Notes: generated by a model not told the origin, from the letters alone. Positions 8,058-18,317 are shown, counted from the first letter of the stretch. The stretch is 64,000 nucleotides of DNA from Microbacterium wangchenii (GCF_004564355.1 NZ_CP038266.1:868001-932000); one strand, 5' to 3'. Numbers and translations are program-made.

Positions 8058-9130
8058 CCCGTGCCGTGCCCTACCGGCTGACGCGCGCCGGGATCGTGAT
8101 GACCCCCGACCCCGGCGACCCGAACGAGGCGGAGGGCGTGCTCAACCCCGGCTCGGGCCGCGGACCCGACGGGGAGCTGTACCTCCTGCCGCGCCTGGTC
8201 GCCGCCGGCAACGTCTCGCGCGTGGGCCTGGCACGCGTCGTGGTCGAGGGCGGCGTGCCGGTCGGGGTGGTCCGCGAGGGCGTCGTGCTGGCGCCGGACC
8301 GCGGCTGGGAGCGGGGCGCCGATCACGCCGGGGTGGAGGATCCGCGCATCACGTGGATCGACGTGCTCGGGCTGCACGTCATGACCTACGTCGCGTTCGG
8401 CCCCCTCGGGCCGCGCACGGCGCTCGCGGTGTCGGACGACCTGCGCACGTGGCGGCGGCTCGGACCGGCGCTGTTCCGCTACCAGGACGACCTCGACACC
8501 GACCTGAACCTGTTCCACAACAAGGACACCGTGTTCTTCCCCGAGCCGGTCCGCGCCCCCGACGGCACGGAGGCGCTCGCCGTCCTGCACCGGCCGATGT
8601 GGGATCTGGGCGAGACGCGCCCGGGACAGGGCGTCCGGCTGCCGGCGGGTGTCGAGGACCCCCGCCAGTCCGTCTGGATCAGCTACGTGCCGCTGGCCGC
8701 CGTGCTGGCCGATGTCGGCAACCTCACGCTGTGGGAGCATCACCGGTTCGTCGCCGGTCCGCAGTTCGCCTTCGAGGAGCTGAAGATCGGCGGCGGGCCG
8801 CCCCCGCTGCGCGTCCCGGAGGGCTGGCTCGTGCTGCACCACGGGGTCACCGGCGTCATCGACGACGCGTTCGCGCAGCAGCAGAACGTCAACTACGCCG
8901 CCGGCGCGCTCCTGCTGGATGCGGCCGACCCGGGCCGCGTCCTCGCGCGCACCAGCGAGCCGCTGCTGGCTCCGGAGACGGCCGACGAGCGCAGCGGCAT
9001 CGTGCCCAACGTCGTCTTCCCCACCGCGATCGAGCAGATCGACGGCCGGCACTTCGTGTTCTACGGCATGGCCGACAGCAAGATCGGCGTCGCGCTGCTG
9101 GAACGCTCCGATGCCACCTCATCCCCCTGA
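8054..9130 (+). CDS. GH130-family glycoside phosphorylase or hydrolase
   Basis: 358 residues, translationally coupled to the permease (ATGA overlap), cytoplasmic. It has five-bladed beta-propeller features of GH130, including HAGVEDPRIT where Asp96 matches the general acid of the family, and a late HFVFYGMADSKIGVA strand. GH130 enzymes split beta-mannosidic bonds, mostly by phosphorolysis of mannosyl-glucose or mannobiose, while some subgroups hydrolyse. The context suggests it attacks the disaccharide brought in by the importer. Phosphate-binding residues cannot be judged by eye, so phosphorylase versus hydrolase is open. Confidence 0.8.
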   Translation: MTRAVPYRLTRAGIVMTPDPGDPNEAEGVLNPGSGRGPDGELYLLPRLVAAGNVSRVGLARVVVEGGVPVGVVREGVVLAPDRGWERGADHAGVEDPRITWIDVLGLHVMTYVAFGPLGPRTALAVSDDLRTWRRLGPALFRYQDDLDTDLNLFHNKDTVFFPEPVRAPDGTEALAVLHRPMWDLGETRPGQGVRLPAGVEDPRQSVWISYVPLAAVLADVGNLTLWEHHRFVAGPQFAFEELKIGGGPPPLRVPEGWLVLHHGVTGVIDDAFAQQQNVNYAAGALLLDAADPGRVLARTSEPLLAPETADERSGIVPNVVFPTAIEQIDGRHFVFYGMADSKIGVALLERSDATSSP

Positions 9131-9149
9131 CCCGGAAGGACACCCCCTC

Positions 9150-11213
9150 ATGCCCGCACGATGGAGTGCGCGCGCGACCGCCGTGATCGGCGCCCTCACG
9201 CTCGCCGTTCCGCTGCTCGTCGCAGCCCCCGCCTCGGCCGCCGCCCACACCGCCGCCTCGGTCCCCGCGACCACGGCCGGAGCCTCGGTCCCCGCGGCCA
9301 CGGCCGGCGCGGCGCCGCTGGCGAACCTCGCCCACCTCGACTTCCTGCTCGATACGGCCGCCCCGCCCGCCGGCGTGGCCGGCCACACGACCTACCGGCT
9401 CGCGGAGGAGCCGGAGCTGATCCAGCCGTGGACCTACGCCGACGCGCGTGACGGCGGCACGTTCGAACGCGTCGGCGGCGGACCGCTCGATCCCGCCACC
9501 GGCACGTGGGGCCAGGGCGCGTTCAACGCCGACGACACCGCCCGCGCCGCCGTGGTCTACCTGCGCCACTGGCGGCTGACCGGCGCGGATGACAGCCGCC
9601 AGACCGCATACGAGCTGCTGCGCTCGCTCACCTACCTGCAGACCGCCGAGGGTCCCAACGCCGGCAACGTGGTGCTGTGGATGCAGCCGGACGGCACCCT
9701 GAACCCGTCCGCGGAGCCGGTCGAACTCCCCGACCCCTCCGACAGCGGGCCCAGCTACTGGCTGGCGCGCACGATCTGGGCCCTCGGGGAGGGCTACGCC
9801 GCGTTCGCCGACGCCGATCCGGCCTTCGCGGCGTTCCTGGAGGAGCGCCTCGCGCTCTCCCTCACGGCGCTCCAGCGTGATGTGCTGTCGCGCTACGGGC
9901 AGTGGTCCACCGCCGACGGCATGCGCGTGCCCACGTGGCTCATCGTCGACGGCGCGGATGCCTCGGCCGAGGCTGTGCTCGGACTGGCCGCGCGCGTCCA
10001 GGCCCGACCCGATGACACCGCCGCCGCCACAGCCCTGCGCCAGCTGGCCGAAGGCATCGGCGCGATGGCCTCCGGCACGACGCGCGCGTGGCCGTACCGT
10101 GCGATCCTGCCGTGGGCGAAGTCGCCCGCGATCTGGCACGCGTGGGGCTCGCAGATGCCGGCGGCGCTGGCCGCGGCATCCGAGGCCCTCGGCGACCCGG
10201 CGCTCGCGGCGCCGGCGATCGCCGACGCCGCCGTGTTCACCCCGACCCTGCTGACCGCCGGCGGTCCCGACAACGGCTGGAACCCCACGCCTACCGACCG
10301 CGTGCAGATCGCGTACGGCGCGGACTCGCGCGTGCAGTCCCTGCTGGCCGTGGCGGATGCGACGGGATCGACGGCGTTCACCGAGCTCGCCGGAATCCAG
10401 GCGGCATGGTTCTTCGGAGCCAATCATGCCGGCACGCGCATGTACGACCCGGCGACGGGCGTGACGTTCGACGGCCTGCAGCCCAACGGCGACGTCAACC
10501 GCAACAGCGGCGCCGAATCCACCATCCACGGGCTGCTCACGGCCCTCGCCCTCGACGCGCGGCCCGACGTGGCGCAACGGGCCACGTCCGTCACCGAGAT
10601 CACGGCGCGCGACGGACTGGAATTCGTCGAGGCGGAGAGCACGACCGAGACGAACGGGACGCTGAGCACGCCGGAGTCGTGGACGGGGGAGTCCGGCTGG
10701 TCGGGCGACGCGCTGACCCTCACGCGCGGTCAGCGCGCGGTGTTCGACATCGGCACCGACGCCACGCGCCGCTGGGTCGAGCCGGTCGTGTGGTCGTCCC
10801 CGGGTCAGCGCACCACGTCGCTGTGGCGCGGCGGCGGGCTGCCGAGCGGACTCCTGCGGCTCACCGGCCCGGAGCAGGGCATCTCGCCCACCCCCGGCGC
10901 GCTGCTGCCCCAGTCGCTGCAGGCGCCGGTGCTGGGCGACCGATCCCGCCTGCGTGTCGACGTGCTGTCGGGGGACGTGGTGCTGGACGGGATGATCGTG
11001 CGCCCGGTCGTGTCGCGACTCGTGGTGGAGGGGGCCGGTGGCCGCACGGAGCTCGTGCACTCGAGCGCCGCTCTGCCGCAGCCGGCGACCGTGGACGGGG
11101 GCGGGATCGTGCGCGTCTACGACGACGACGGCGCCCTCCTGCGCACGCACCCCTACGAGGGCCGGACGACGATCGTCCTCCCGCCTGGGGGACTCGCCAT
11201 CGCGACGCGCTGA
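9150..11213 (+). CDS. Secreted (alpha/alpha)-barrel glycosidase-like protein
   Basis: 687 residues from ATG 9150 after GGAAGGA. A signal peptide (Arg-rich start, hydrophobic core at residues 10-26, cleavage near ASA at 28-31) is followed by a short Ala/Thr repeat linker (SVPATTAGA, SVPAATAGA). The central 400 residues look like a six-hairpin toroid (GAFNADDTARAAVVYLRHW, NGDVNRNSGAESTIHGLL). The last 180 residues are beta-rich, perhaps a carbohydrate-binding module. The exact GH or lyase family is not recognised. Being last in a LacI/importer/GH130 operon, it probably degrades the polysaccharide outside the cell. Confidence 0.7.
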   Translation: MPARWSARATAVIGALTLAVPLLVAAPASAAAHTAASVPATTAGASVPAATAGAAPLANLAHLDFLLDTAAPPAGVAGHTTYRLAEEPELIQPWTYADARDGGTFERVGGGPLDPATGTWGQGAFNADDTARAAVVYLRHWRLTGADDSRQTAYELLRSLTYLQTAEGPNAGNVVLWMQPDGTLNPSAEPVELPDPSDSGPSYWLARTIWALGEGYAAFADADPAFAAFLEERLALSLTALQRDVLSRYGQWSTADGMRVPTWLIVDGADASAEAVLGLAARVQARPDDTAAATALRQLAEGIGAMASGTTRAWPYRAILPWAKSPAIWHAWGSQMPAALAAASEALGDPALAAPAIADAAVFTPTLLTAGGPDNGWNPTPTDRVQIAYGADSRVQSLLAVADATGSTAFTELAGIQAAWFFGANHAGTRMYDPATGVTFDGLQPNGDVNRNSGAESTIHGLLTALALDARPDVAQRATSVTEITARDGLEFVEAESTTETNGTLSTPESWTGESGWSGDALTLTRGQRAVFDIGTDATRRWVEPVVWSSPGQRTTSLWRGGGLPSGLLRLTGPEQGISPTPGALLPQSLQAPVLGDRSRLRVDVLSGDVVLDGMIVRPVVSRLVVEGAGGRTELVHSSAALPQPATVDGGGIVRVYDDDGALLRTHPYEGRTTIVLPPGGLAIATR

Positions 11214-11285
11214 CCCGCGGAGCCGCCGCGCCGCCATGTCCGAATTCCGCCAGCCGGTGGGGGCGGGGAGTGGCAGGATGGAGGC

Positions 11286-12875
11286 ATGGGCACCGGAATG
11301 ACCTTCGACGAGCGGTATCGCGTCATCCAGTCGCGCGACCGCCGCTTCGACGGTCAGTTCGTCACCGCCGTCCGCACGACCGGCATCTACTGCCGGCCGA
11401 GCTGCCCGGCGCGCACCCCGAAGCCCGCGCATGTCACGTTCTTCGCGACGTCGGCCGCCGCGCACGAGGCCGGGTTCCGCGCCTGCCGGCGCTGCCTGCC
11501 GGAGGCGGCGCCGGGTTCGCCGGAGTGGAACGTGCGCGGCGACGTCACCGCTCGTGCGATGCGTCTCATCGCCGAGGGGGTCGTCGACCGCGAAGGCGTG
11601 CCGGGCCTCGCTCGGCGTCTCGGATACTCCTCGCGGCACCTCACGCGGCTGCTCACGGCGGAGCTCGGCGCAGGCCCGCTCGCCCTCAGTCGCGCGCACC
11701 GCGCGCACACCGCGCGCATGCTGCTGGTGGGCACCGATCTGCCCGCCGCCGACGTCGCGTTCTCTGCGGGGTTCTCCAGCGTCCGCCAGTTCAACGAGAC
11801 CGTCGGGGAGGTGTTCGGCATGCCGCCGCTGCAGCTGCGCGCCCGCCGCCGGTCGACCGACTCTGTGGGCGGGGCGATCGATCTCGTCCTCCCGCACCGC
11901 GGTCCGCTGGATGCCGACGGGCTGTTCGCGTGGATGGCGGCGCGCGCCCTGCCCGGCGTCGAGACGGCGGATGCTGCGCACTTCGCCCGCGCGCTGCGCC
12001 TTCCCGGCGGCCCGGGCTGGTTCGCGCTGCGGGTGGACGAGGTCGGACGTGTGCGGCTGCGCGCACGCCTGGCCCGCCTGTCCGACCTCTCGACGCTGGT
12101 GACCCGGGCCCGTCGGCTGTTCGATCTCGACGCCGACCCGGTCGCGATCGATGACGCGCTCGCGCAGCATCCCGAGCTCGCCCCGCTCGTAGCGAAGACC
12201 CCCGGCATCCGGGTTCCGGGAGCGGCCGATCCGCACGAGATGCTCATCCGCGCCATGGTCGGGCAGCAGATCACCGTGGCTGCCGCCCGTACAGCGCTGA
12301 GCGCGCTCGCCGACGCCCTGGGTGAGCGGGTCGCCGATGTGGAGGGCACCTCGGTGCTGTTCCCGACGATGGCGGCGATCGCCGAACACGGCTCCGAGGT
12401 GCTGCGCGGACCCGCGGCCCGCATCCGCGCGATCACCGGCGCGGCCGCCGCGCTCGCCTCAGGGGATCTCGTCCTCACCAGCGGCGACGACCGTGCCGGG
12501 CAGCGCGCGGCGCTGCTCGCGATGCCCGGCATCGGCCCCTGGACGGCGGACTACGTGCGCATGCGCGTGCTGGCAGACCCCGACGTGCTGCTGCCCGGCG
12601 ACGTCGCCGCCCGCGCGGGCGCCGCCGCCGCGGGGCTCCCCGCCGATCCGGCCGGACTCACGGCGTGGTCGGCGCGGGTCGCACCGTGGCGCACGTACCT
12701 CACCGCCCACCTGTGGCGCGCGGCGCCGGTCCGCCCGACTCGTGCGCAGAACTCAGGAAGAACCGCCGTCCGGCGGCTCCGGGAGGCGCCGGAGGTGCCG
12801 GATCTCCTGAATTCCGAACAACCGTCCCGGCTGCCCACGTCCGCCGGAGCCGATACCGAGGAGGTCCTCGCATGA
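11286..12875 (+). CDS. alkA: Ada-type regulator fused to AlkA DNA-3-methyladenine glycosylase
   Basis: 529 residues. The N-terminal Ada zinc domain has Cys36, Cys40, Cys67 and Cys70; Cys36 would take a methyl group from phosphotriesters. An AraC-type double helix-turn-helix follows (about 85-188), then an AlkA N-terminal domain and an HhH-GPD glycosylase domain with [10 protein letters not shown] and the catalytic Asp439 in LLPGD. It therefore senses methylated DNA, activates transcription and excises alkylated bases. The last 50 residues (479-529) lie beyond the normal AlkA end and contain a palindromic repeat. ATG 11286 was chosen over the Met four residues later because of the better spacing. 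It overlaps the ogt gene by four bases. Confidence 0.92.
   Translation: MGTGMTFDERYRVIQSRDRRFDGQFVTAVRTTGIYCRPSCPARTPKPAHVTFFATSAAAHEAGFRACRRCLPEAAPGSPEWNVRGDVTARAMRLIAEGVVDREGVPGLARRLGYSSRHLTRLLTAELGAGPLALSRAHRAHTARMLLVGTDLPAADVAFSAGFSSVRQFNETVGEVFGMPPLQLRARRRSTDSVGGAIDLVLPHRGPLDADGLFAWMAARALPGVETADAAHFARALRLPGGPGWFALRVDEVGRVRLRARLARLSDLSTLVTRARRLFDLDADPVAIDDALAQHPELAPLVAKTPGIRVPGAADPHEMLIRAMVGQQITVAAARTALSALADALGERVADVEGTSVLFPTMAAIAEHGSEVLRGPAARIRAITGAAAALASGDLVLTSGDDRAGQRAALLAMPGIGPWTADYVRMRVLADPDVLLPGDVAARAGAAAAGLPADPAGLTAWSARVAPWRTYLTAHLWRAAPVRPTRAQNSGRTAVRRLREAPEVPDLLNSEQPSRLPTSAGADTEEVLA
12749..12814. repeat. Palindromic element inside the 3' end of the Ada-AlkA gene (family D)
   Basis: Imperfect inverted arms GAACTCAGGA (12749-12758) and TCCTGAATTC (12805-12814) match at nine of ten positions. 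They enclose a GC-rich hairpin (CCGCC/GGCGG) and are read in frame as part of the 50-residue tail of the glycosylase. It resembles the intergenic palindromes of this window in size but has different arms. Confidence 0.5.
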
Positions 12876-13372
12876 CCACGACCGCCATCATCCAGACCCT
12901 CCAGACCCCCGACGGGGCCTTCACGCTGCTCGCCGACGAGTCCGGTCACGTGCTCGCCTCGGGCTGGACGCCTGACGCCGACGCCGTCGTCGCCCGGCTG
13001 CCCGGACTCCGTCGCCCCGCCCGTGTGGTCGAGGGCACGACGGATGCGGCCACCGCCGTCCGCGCCTACTACGACGGGGACGTCGCGGCGATCGACGACG
13101 TGCCGGTCCGTCAGTTCGGCACCGTCCTGCAGAACGCCGGCTGGGCGGCCCTCCGCCGCATCCGGCCGGGGGACCCGCTGACCTACACCGGGTTCGCCGC
13201 CGCGCTGGGGCAGCCCGCCGCGGTGCGGGCGGCGGCATCCATCTGCGCGCGCAACGCCCCCGCGCTGTTCGTGCCGTGCCACCGGGTCCTGCGCACCGAC
13301 GGCTCGCTGGGCGGGTTCGCGTGGGGTCTCCCGGTCAAGCGGAGCCTGCTCGCGCGCGAAGCGATCACATGA
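12872..13372 (+). CDS. ogt: Methylated-DNA--protein-cysteine S-methyltransferase
   Basis: 166 residues, starting in an ATGA overlap with the Ada-AlkA gene. The active site VPCHRVL has acceptor Cys136. The helix-turn-helix part ([19 protein letters not shown]) inserts into DNA. It removes methyl groups from O6-methylguanine in a suicide reaction. The N-terminal 80 residues are the RNase-H-like partner domain. Pairing with Ada-AlkA makes this an adaptive-response operon. Confidence 0.95.
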   Translation: MTTTAIIQTLQTPDGAFTLLADESGHVLASGWTPDADAVVARLPGLRRPARVVEGTTDAATAVRAYYDGDVAAIDDVPVRQFGTVLQNAGWAALRRIRPGDPLTYTGFAAALGQPAAVRAAASICARNAPALFVPCHRVLRTDGSLGGFAWGLPVKRSLLAREAIT

Positions 13373-13381
13373 GCGGAACGG

Positions 13382-13414
13382 TTGTGCCCAGCAGATTCTC
13401 AGGTTAAGCTGGGC
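13382..13414 (+). promoter_or_regulatory. Probable promoter with overlapping operator for the ABC exporter operon
   Basis: A -35-like TTGTGC (13382-13387) and a -10-like TAAGCT (13405-13410) are 17 bp apart. A perfect 7-bp inverted repeat, GCCCAGC (13386-13392) and GCTGGGC (13408-13414), overlaps both boxes, which would suit a repressor binding site. No regulator gene is adjacent. Confidence 0.5.
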
Positions 13415-13466
13415 GGCTGTCGCGCCGGAGGTGCGGCACGATCTCGCCCCGCCTGAGGAGGTTGCC

Positions 13467-13574
13467 ATGGACACGACCGTTTCCGCTGCACAGCCGGTCG
13501 CCCTGCGCATCCGCTTCCGCGGGCGCATGGAGCTGACCGCCGGATGGGCATTCCCCGCAGCATCCGCGGCATAA
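13467..13574 (+). CDS. Possible 35-aa leader peptide upstream of an ABC exporter
   Basis: A short frame with a strong ribosome site (GAGGAG at 13455-13460) and ATG 13467, encoding a basic peptide that contains RIRFRGRM and ends AASAA. It is the only translated-looking element in the 315-bp gap between ogt and the exporter. A GACGCC/GGCGTC hairpin (13649-13666) lies shortly before the exporter start. This layout recalls attenuation leaders in front of antibiotic-resistance exporters, where ribosome stalling exposes downstream genes. The function is inferred. Confidence 0.45.
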   Translation: MDTTVSAAQPVALRIRFRGRMELTAGWAFPAASAA

Positions 13575-13688
13575 CGCCGCCCGCCTTTCCGTTCCATCCT
13601 GTATGCGGCTGACGGCCGCCTCTCGTCGAGCACGCTCGGCCCCCTTTCGACGCCCGGTCCGGCGTCCGGCTCCCACCCTTCGAGGATC

Positions 13689-15530
13689 ATGACCCGCTCT
13701 TCCACCCCCGCCCCCTCCACGATCCGCTCTCTCGCGCGGCTCCTGCCCTTCGCCACGCCGGTTCTCGGGCGCCTGTCGCTGGGCGCGGTCAGCGCGCTCC
13801 TGGCGAGCCTCCTGGCACTGGGCATCCCGCTCGTGCTCGAGGTCATCGTCGGCGAGAGCGGGCCGATCACCTCCGGTGACCCCGCCCTCATCGCCGTGGG
13901 CGCCGGCGCGATCCTCCTGCTCGGACTGCTCGAGGCGCTCCTGGTGTGGGCGCGCCGCTGGTTCGTGCTCGGACCGGCCACGCAGGTCGAGTACGAGCTG
14001 CGCACCGAGTTCTACTCACGTCTGCAGCGCCTCCCGGTCTCCTTCCACGATCGCTGGCAGTCGGGGCAGCTGCTCAGCCGCATGATGCAGGACATCTCCG
14101 TCATCCGCCGCTGGTTGGCCTTCGGCCTCATCCTGCTGATCGTGAACCTCCTCACGATCCTCGCCGGCTCGGCCATCCTGTTCACGTGGCACTGGGTGCT
14201 CGGCGCCATCTTCGTCGTGTGCGCGCTGCCGCTGTGGATCGCCGGCTACCTCTTCGAGAAGCGCTACGGGATGCTGTCGCGCCAGAGCCAGGACCAGGCC
14301 GGTGACCTCGCGACCTCCGTCGAGGAGAGCGTCCACGGCATCCGCGTCCTGAAGGCGTTCGGCCGCGGCCGGCATGCCCTGCACAAGTTCGCCCGCCAGG
14401 CCGAGACCCTCCGTGAGACCGAGCTGGCCAAGGCCCGCGCCGTCGGCTGGATCTGGTTCTGGCTCGTACTCCTGCCCGACATTGCCTTCGCGGTGTGCCT
14501 GGGCGCGGGCATCGTGCTCGTCCAGCTCGGCCAGCTCGAAGTGGCCCAGCTCATCGCGTTCTTCGCGATGGCGACGATCCTGCGGTGGCCGGTGGAGTCC
14601 ATCGGGTTCCTGTTCTCGTTCCTCGTCGATGCGCGCACCGCCACCGACCGTATCTTCGAGGTGTTCGACGAGCGCAACACCATCACCGATCCGGCGGAGC
14701 CCCGCACGATCGCCGAGGTCCGAGGCGAGCTCGCGTTCGAGGACGCGCACTTCCGGTACCAGGATGCGCCGGCCGCCAGTCGCGACCTCCTCGACGGCAT
14801 CGACCTCGTGCTGCGGCCGGGGGAGACCATGGCGCTCGTGGGCCTCACCGGCTCGGGCAAGACCACCCTCACGACCCTTCCTGGGCGGCTCTACGACGTC
14901 ACCGGCGGGCGCGTGACCCTCGACGGCGTGGACGTGCGCGACCTGGAGCTGCGGGAGCTGCGGCGGCACGTGGGCATGGCGTTCGAAGACGCCACGCTCT
15001 TCTCCGCCTCCGTGCGCGACAACGTGCTCCTCGGGCGCGAGGAGCTCGTACCCGGCTCTCCCGAGGCCGAGGCGGTGCTGCGCGAGGCGCTCGAGGTCGC
15101 TCAGGCCGGCTTCGTCCACGATCTGCCGGAGGGCCTGGACACCGTCATCGGCGAGGAGGGGCTGAGCCTGTCCGGCGGGCAGCGTCAGCGGCTGGCGCTG
15201 GCCCGTGCCGTCGCCGCGCGGCCCGCCGTGCTCGTGCTGGACGATCCGCTGTCGGCGCTGGATGTGGACACCGAGGCCCTCGTCGAGGAGGCGCTGCGGC
15301 GCGTGCTGGCCGACACCACGGCGCTCATCGTGGCGCACCGTCCCTCGACCGTCATGCTCGCCGACCGCGTCGCGCTGCTCCAGGGCGGCCGCATCACCGC
15401 GGTCGGCACGCACTCGGACCTGCTGCGCGAGAGCGAGCACTACCGCCACGTCATCTCGAGCCTCGAGGTGGAGGCCCTCCGCAAGGCCGAGACCGGACGC
15501 ATCCAGACCCAGGAGGAGGTGGCCCGATGA
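13689..15530 (+). CDS. ABC exporter subunit with degenerate ATPase site
   Basis: 613 residues: six transmembrane helices (about 25-320) and a C-terminal nucleotide-binding domain. Walker [10 protein letters not shown] is near residue 384, the signature LSGGQRQ near 493, and Walker B VLVLDDP near 515, where Asp replaces the catalytic Glu. The H-loop His is kept (IVAHRP). One site of the heterodimer would therefore hydrolyse ATP poorly, as in TM287/288 and BmrCD-type multidrug exporters. The next gene, overlapping by four bases, supplies the other half. It lies in the cell membrane; the substrate is unknown. Confidence 0.92.
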   Translation: MTRSSTPAPSTIRSLARLLPFATPVLGRLSLGAVSALLASLLALGIPLVLEVIVGESGPITSGDPALIAVGAGAILLLGLLEALLVWARRWFVLGPATQVEYELRTEFYSRLQRLPVSFHDRWQSGQLLSRMMQDISVIRRWLAFGLILLIVNLLTILAGSAILFTWHWVLGAIFVVCALPLWIAGYLFEKRYGMLSRQSQDQAGDLATSVEESVHGIRVLKAFGRGRHALHKFARQAETLRETELAKARAVGWIWFWLVLLPDIAFAVCLGAGIVLVQLGQLEVAQLIAFFAMATILRWPVESIGFLFSFLVDARTATDRIFEVFDERNTITDPAEPRTIAEVRGELAFEDAHFRYQDAPAASRDLLDGIDLVLRPGETMALVGLTGSGKTTLTTLPGRLYDVTGGRVTLDGVDVRDLELRELRRHVGMAFEDATLFSASVRDNVLLGREELVPGSPEAEAVLREALEVAQAGFVHDLPEGLDTVIGEEGLSLSGGQRQRLALARAVAARPAVLVLDDPLSALDVDTEALVEEALRRVLADTTALIVAHRPSTVMLADRVALLQGGRITAVGTHSDLLRESEHYRHVISSLEVEALRKAETGRIQTQEEVAR

Positions 15531-17344
15531 GCGCGACGACCGTCACCGGCACGAGCGGCGAAGACCGCTCCGACTACACGCGCGAGGAGAGCCGCGCCAT
15601 CCGCCGCCGCTCGCTGCGGCTGCTCGGCTCCCTGGTGTCGCCGCTGAAGTGGCAGCTCGTGCTCGCCGGCGTCGTGCTGATCGTCTCCACCGCGCTGCGC
15701 GTGGCGGGGCCCGCCCTCGTCGGCTACGGCATCACCACGGCTCTGCCCGCCGTGGTGGACCGCATGGACTGGATGCCGGCGATCCTCGTCGTCGCCGTCT
15801 ACCTGGTCACCGGCATCGCGGGGGCGGCGCTCATCGGCTGGTACGCCGTCGTGGCCGCGCGCCTCACGCAGGCGATCATGTTCGACCTGCGCAAGCGCAT
15901 CTTCCTGCACACGCAGCGGCTGAGCCTGGAGTTCCACGAGTCGTACACGTCGGGGCGCATCATCTCGCGTCAGACCAGCGACCTCGACACGATCCGCGAA
16001 CTGCTCGACGGTGGGCTGAACGAGCTGGTCTCCGGGCTGCTGTACGGCGGGTTCACCCTCATCGCGCTGCTGCTGCTGGACTGGCAGTCCGGCGTCATCC
16101 TCCTGGTCATGGGCGTACCGCTGTTCCTGCTCATGCGGTGGTTCTACCTGCGCTCGCAGGTGGTCTACCGCGAGTCGCGCGTGATCAGCGCGAAGGTGAT
16201 CGTGAAGTTCGTCGAGACGATGACCGGCATCCGCGCCGTCAAGGCGTTCCGCAAGGAACCGCGCAACGACGAGGAGTTCGGTGCGCTCGCGAGCGACTAC
16301 CGCGACATCAACATGCGCTCGATCCGCCTGTTCGGCACGTTCGAGCCCGGCCTGATGGCCGTCGCATCGGTGACCCTCGGCGTCGTCGTGCTGTGGGGCG
16401 GGCTGCGTGTGCTCGACGGCGCGCTGGCGCTCGGATTCCTGCTGTCGGCCGTGCTGTACGTGCGCAACTTCTTCGCGCCCATGCAGGAGGTGGCGTTCTT
16501 CCTGAACTCCTACCAGTCGGCCACCGCGGCGCTGGAGAAGGTCTCCGGCGTGCTCGAGGAGCAGCCGACCGTGCCCGACCCGACGTCGCCGATCGACCTG
16601 TGGAAGGCGCGCGGACACGTCCGGTTCGAAGACGTCGTGTTCGGTTACTCCGGCGACCGCGTCATCCTGCCCGACTTCTCCCTCGACATCCCGGCCGGGC
16701 AGACGATCGCGCTCGTCGGCACGACGGGCGCGGGCAAGTCGACGCTCGCCAAGCTCGTCGCGCGCTTCTACGACCCCACGTCGGGACGCGTGACGCTGGA
16801 TGGCGTGGACCTGCGGGCGCTGCATCCGAAGGACCTGCGCCGCGCGATCGTGATGGTCACCCAGGAGGCGTACCTGTTCAGCGGCACGGTCGCCGACAAC
16901 ATCGCCCTCGGCAAGCCCGACGCGACGCTGGAGGAGATCAAGGCCGCGGCCCGCGCAGTCGGCGCGCACGAGTTCATCGAGGCGCTGCCCGACGGGTACG
17001 GCACCGACGTCAACAAGCGCGGTGGGCGCGTGTCGGCGGGGCAGCGGCAGCTGATCTCGTTCGCGCGGGCGTTCCTCGCCGACCCGGCCGTGCTGATCCT
17101 CGACGAGGCGACTGCGTCGCTGGACATCCCGAGCGAGCGCCTCATCCAGGACGCCCTGCAGACGCTGCTGTCCGACCGCACCGCGATCATCATCGCCCAC
17201 CGTCTGTCGACGGTCGCGATCGCCGACCGCGTGCTCGTGATGGAGCACGGTCGCATCATCGAGGACGACGAGCCCGACACGCTCATCGCGGGCACCGGTC
17301 GCTTCGCGCAGCTGCACGCCGCGTGGCGCGAGTCTCTCGTCTGA
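15527..17344 (+). CDS. ABC exporter subunit with intact ATPase motifs
   Basis: 605 residues starting in an ATGA overlap. It has a charged N-terminal tail and six membrane helices. The ATPase domain has Walker [10 protein letters not shown] (near 398), signature VSAGQRQ (near 502, Ala in place of the second position Gly), Walker B LILDEAT with the catalytic Glu (near 525) and H-loop IIAHRLS. Together with the preceding gene it forms a heterodimeric exporter. The variant signature and complementary Glu/Asp pattern are typical of such asymmetric pairs. Confidence 0.92.
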   Translation: MSATTVTGTSGEDRSDYTREESRAIRRRSLRLLGSLVSPLKWQLVLAGVVLIVSTALRVAGPALVGYGITTALPAVVDRMDWMPAILVVAVYLVTGIAGAALIGWYAVVAARLTQAIMFDLRKRIFLHTQRLSLEFHESYTSGRIISRQTSDLDTIRELLDGGLNELVSGLLYGGFTLIALLLLDWQSGVILLVMGVPLFLLMRWFYLRSQVVYRESRVISAKVIVKFVETMTGIRAVKAFRKEPRNDEEFGALASDYRDINMRSIRLFGTFEPGLMAVASVTLGVVVLWGGLRVLDGALALGFLLSAVLYVRNFFAPMQEVAFFLNSYQSATAALEKVSGVLEEQPTVPDPTSPIDLWKARGHVRFEDVVFGYSGDRVILPDFSLDIPAGQTIALVGTTGAGKSTLAKLVARFYDPTSGRVTLDGVDLRALHPKDLRRAIVMVTQEAYLFSGTVADNIALGKPDATLEEIKAAARAVGAHEFIEALPDGYGTDVNKRGGRVSAGQRQLISFARAFLADPAVLILDEATASLDIPSERLIQDALQTLLSDRTAIIIAHRLSTVAIADRVLVMEHGRIIEDDEPDTLIAGTGRFAQLHAAWRESLV

Positions 17345-17376
17345 CCCACGCCCCCGCGTCACGTGCGGTTTGCGCC

Positions 17377-17451
17377 GCACGAAGGTCGGAGGATCGCACC
17401 TCGGTCGGACGATGCGCCCGGCATCCTCCGACCTTCGTGCGATCCTCCGAC
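17377..17451. repeat. Palindromic element, family B copy 1
   Basis: Two nested perfect inverted repeats: GCACGAAGGTCGGAGGAT (17377-17394) with 17423-17440, and GTCGGAGGATCGCAC (17385-17399) with 17437-17451. The two pairings are mutually exclusive, so two alternative hairpins can form. It lies between the convergent exporter and DUF559 genes and may end transcription. A related copy is at 18424. Confidence 0.85.
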
Positions 17452-17465
17452 GCGGCGGCGGGCGA

Positions 17466-18317
17466 TCAGGCGGCCAGGTGGGCGCCGGCGGCGATGGCGC
17501 GGGCGACCGTGCGCGCCACCGCGGGCCAGTCGTGCATGATCTGGGCGTACGTGAAGCGCAGCACGGTGTAGCCGCGCAGGCGCAGCTCGGCATCATGCGC
17601 GACGTCGCGCGTGCGGTCGGCCGAGCTGGAGTGGAAGCGATGCCCGTCCACCTGCACCACGAGCCGCTCGCCGATGAGGACATCGACCGGACGCCCCGCG
17701 AGGACCACCTGCTGGCGGAACAGGACGCCCCACGGGCTCAGCCGGTACGTGAAGAAGGTCTCCAGCCCGGAGTCCGACAGGCCCGTGACGCGGCTCGCGC
17801 ACCACGCCGCATCCCGCGTGCTCCAGCGCACGCGGGCGAGGGCCTCCACGTGCAGCTTCTCGATCCGCACCGCCGATTCCCACACGGCCAGGGCATCAGC
17901 ACGGGGAAGGCAGGATGCCACGTGGGCGAGGGCGTCCTCCACCGACTCCTCCAGGGCGTAGGCCGACACCGGTGCGATGGGCGCCGCCCAGTGCACCACG
18001 CCGTCGAATCCGCTGAGGCCGTCGGACCTGGCGTGGGGACGCAGGGCCAGGTGCATCCTTCCGGCCGCGTCGTCGGTCAGCCACCAGCCCCGGCGCCGGG
18101 CGACCGAGACGCACGCGATCCGTCCACCCATCCGAGCCGCCGTCAGCTCAGCCGGCGGCGCCTCGGGCAGGGCGAGCCACACGCGTCGCACGCGGGTGAT
18201 GCCGGTGTGCGGGCCCACCGCGGCGCGCAGCCGGGCGGGGGAGAATCCCGCATCCAGCGCCGTCTCGCGGTGCGCGATGCCGCCCTGCCCGCGCAGCCAC
18301 GCCGCCAGATCCTGCAT
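17466..18317 (-). CDS. DUF559 endonuclease-like protein with AbiEi-like N-terminus
   Basis: 283 residues from ATG 18317; the reading frame continues upstream but crosses the palindrome and another gene. The N-terminal 75 residues resemble the winged-helix start of AbiEi-like proteins (HRETALDAGFSPARLRAAV). The C-terminal domain (about 190-283) is Vsr/DUF559-like, with an early Glu (SGLETFF), Asp in PVDVLIG, and VVQVDGHRFH before RGYTVLRFTYAQI. These are PD-(D/E)XK nuclease-fold residues. The family is common in actinobacteria and its role is poorly known (repair, or a solitary defence-like protein). It is flanked on both sides by family B palindromes. Confidence 0.75.
   Translation of the reverse strand: MQDLAAWLRGQGGIAHRETALDAGFSPARLRAAVGPHTGITRVRRVWLALPEAPPAELTAARMGGRIACVSVARRRGWWLTDDAAGRMHLALRPHARSDGLSGFDGVVHWAAPIAPVSAYALEESVEDALAHVASCLPRADALAVWESAVRIEKLHVEALARVRWSTRDAAWCASRVTGLSDSGLETFFTYRLSPWGVLFRQQVVLAGRPVDVLIGERLVVQVDGHRFHSSSADRTRDVAHDAELRLRGYTVLRFTYAQIMHDWPAVARTVARAIAAGAHLAA

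Noticed and set aside
8889..12389. A 1166-codon open frame on the minus strand
   Set aside because: It is the antisense of three well-supported genes, rich in Arg/Gly, with no domain. Long antisense frames are expected at this GC content.
13603..13692. A 29-codon frame overlapping the exporter start
   Set aside because: No ribosome site and an Arg/Pro-rich composition typical of chance frames; the 35-codon frame upstream is the better leader candidate.
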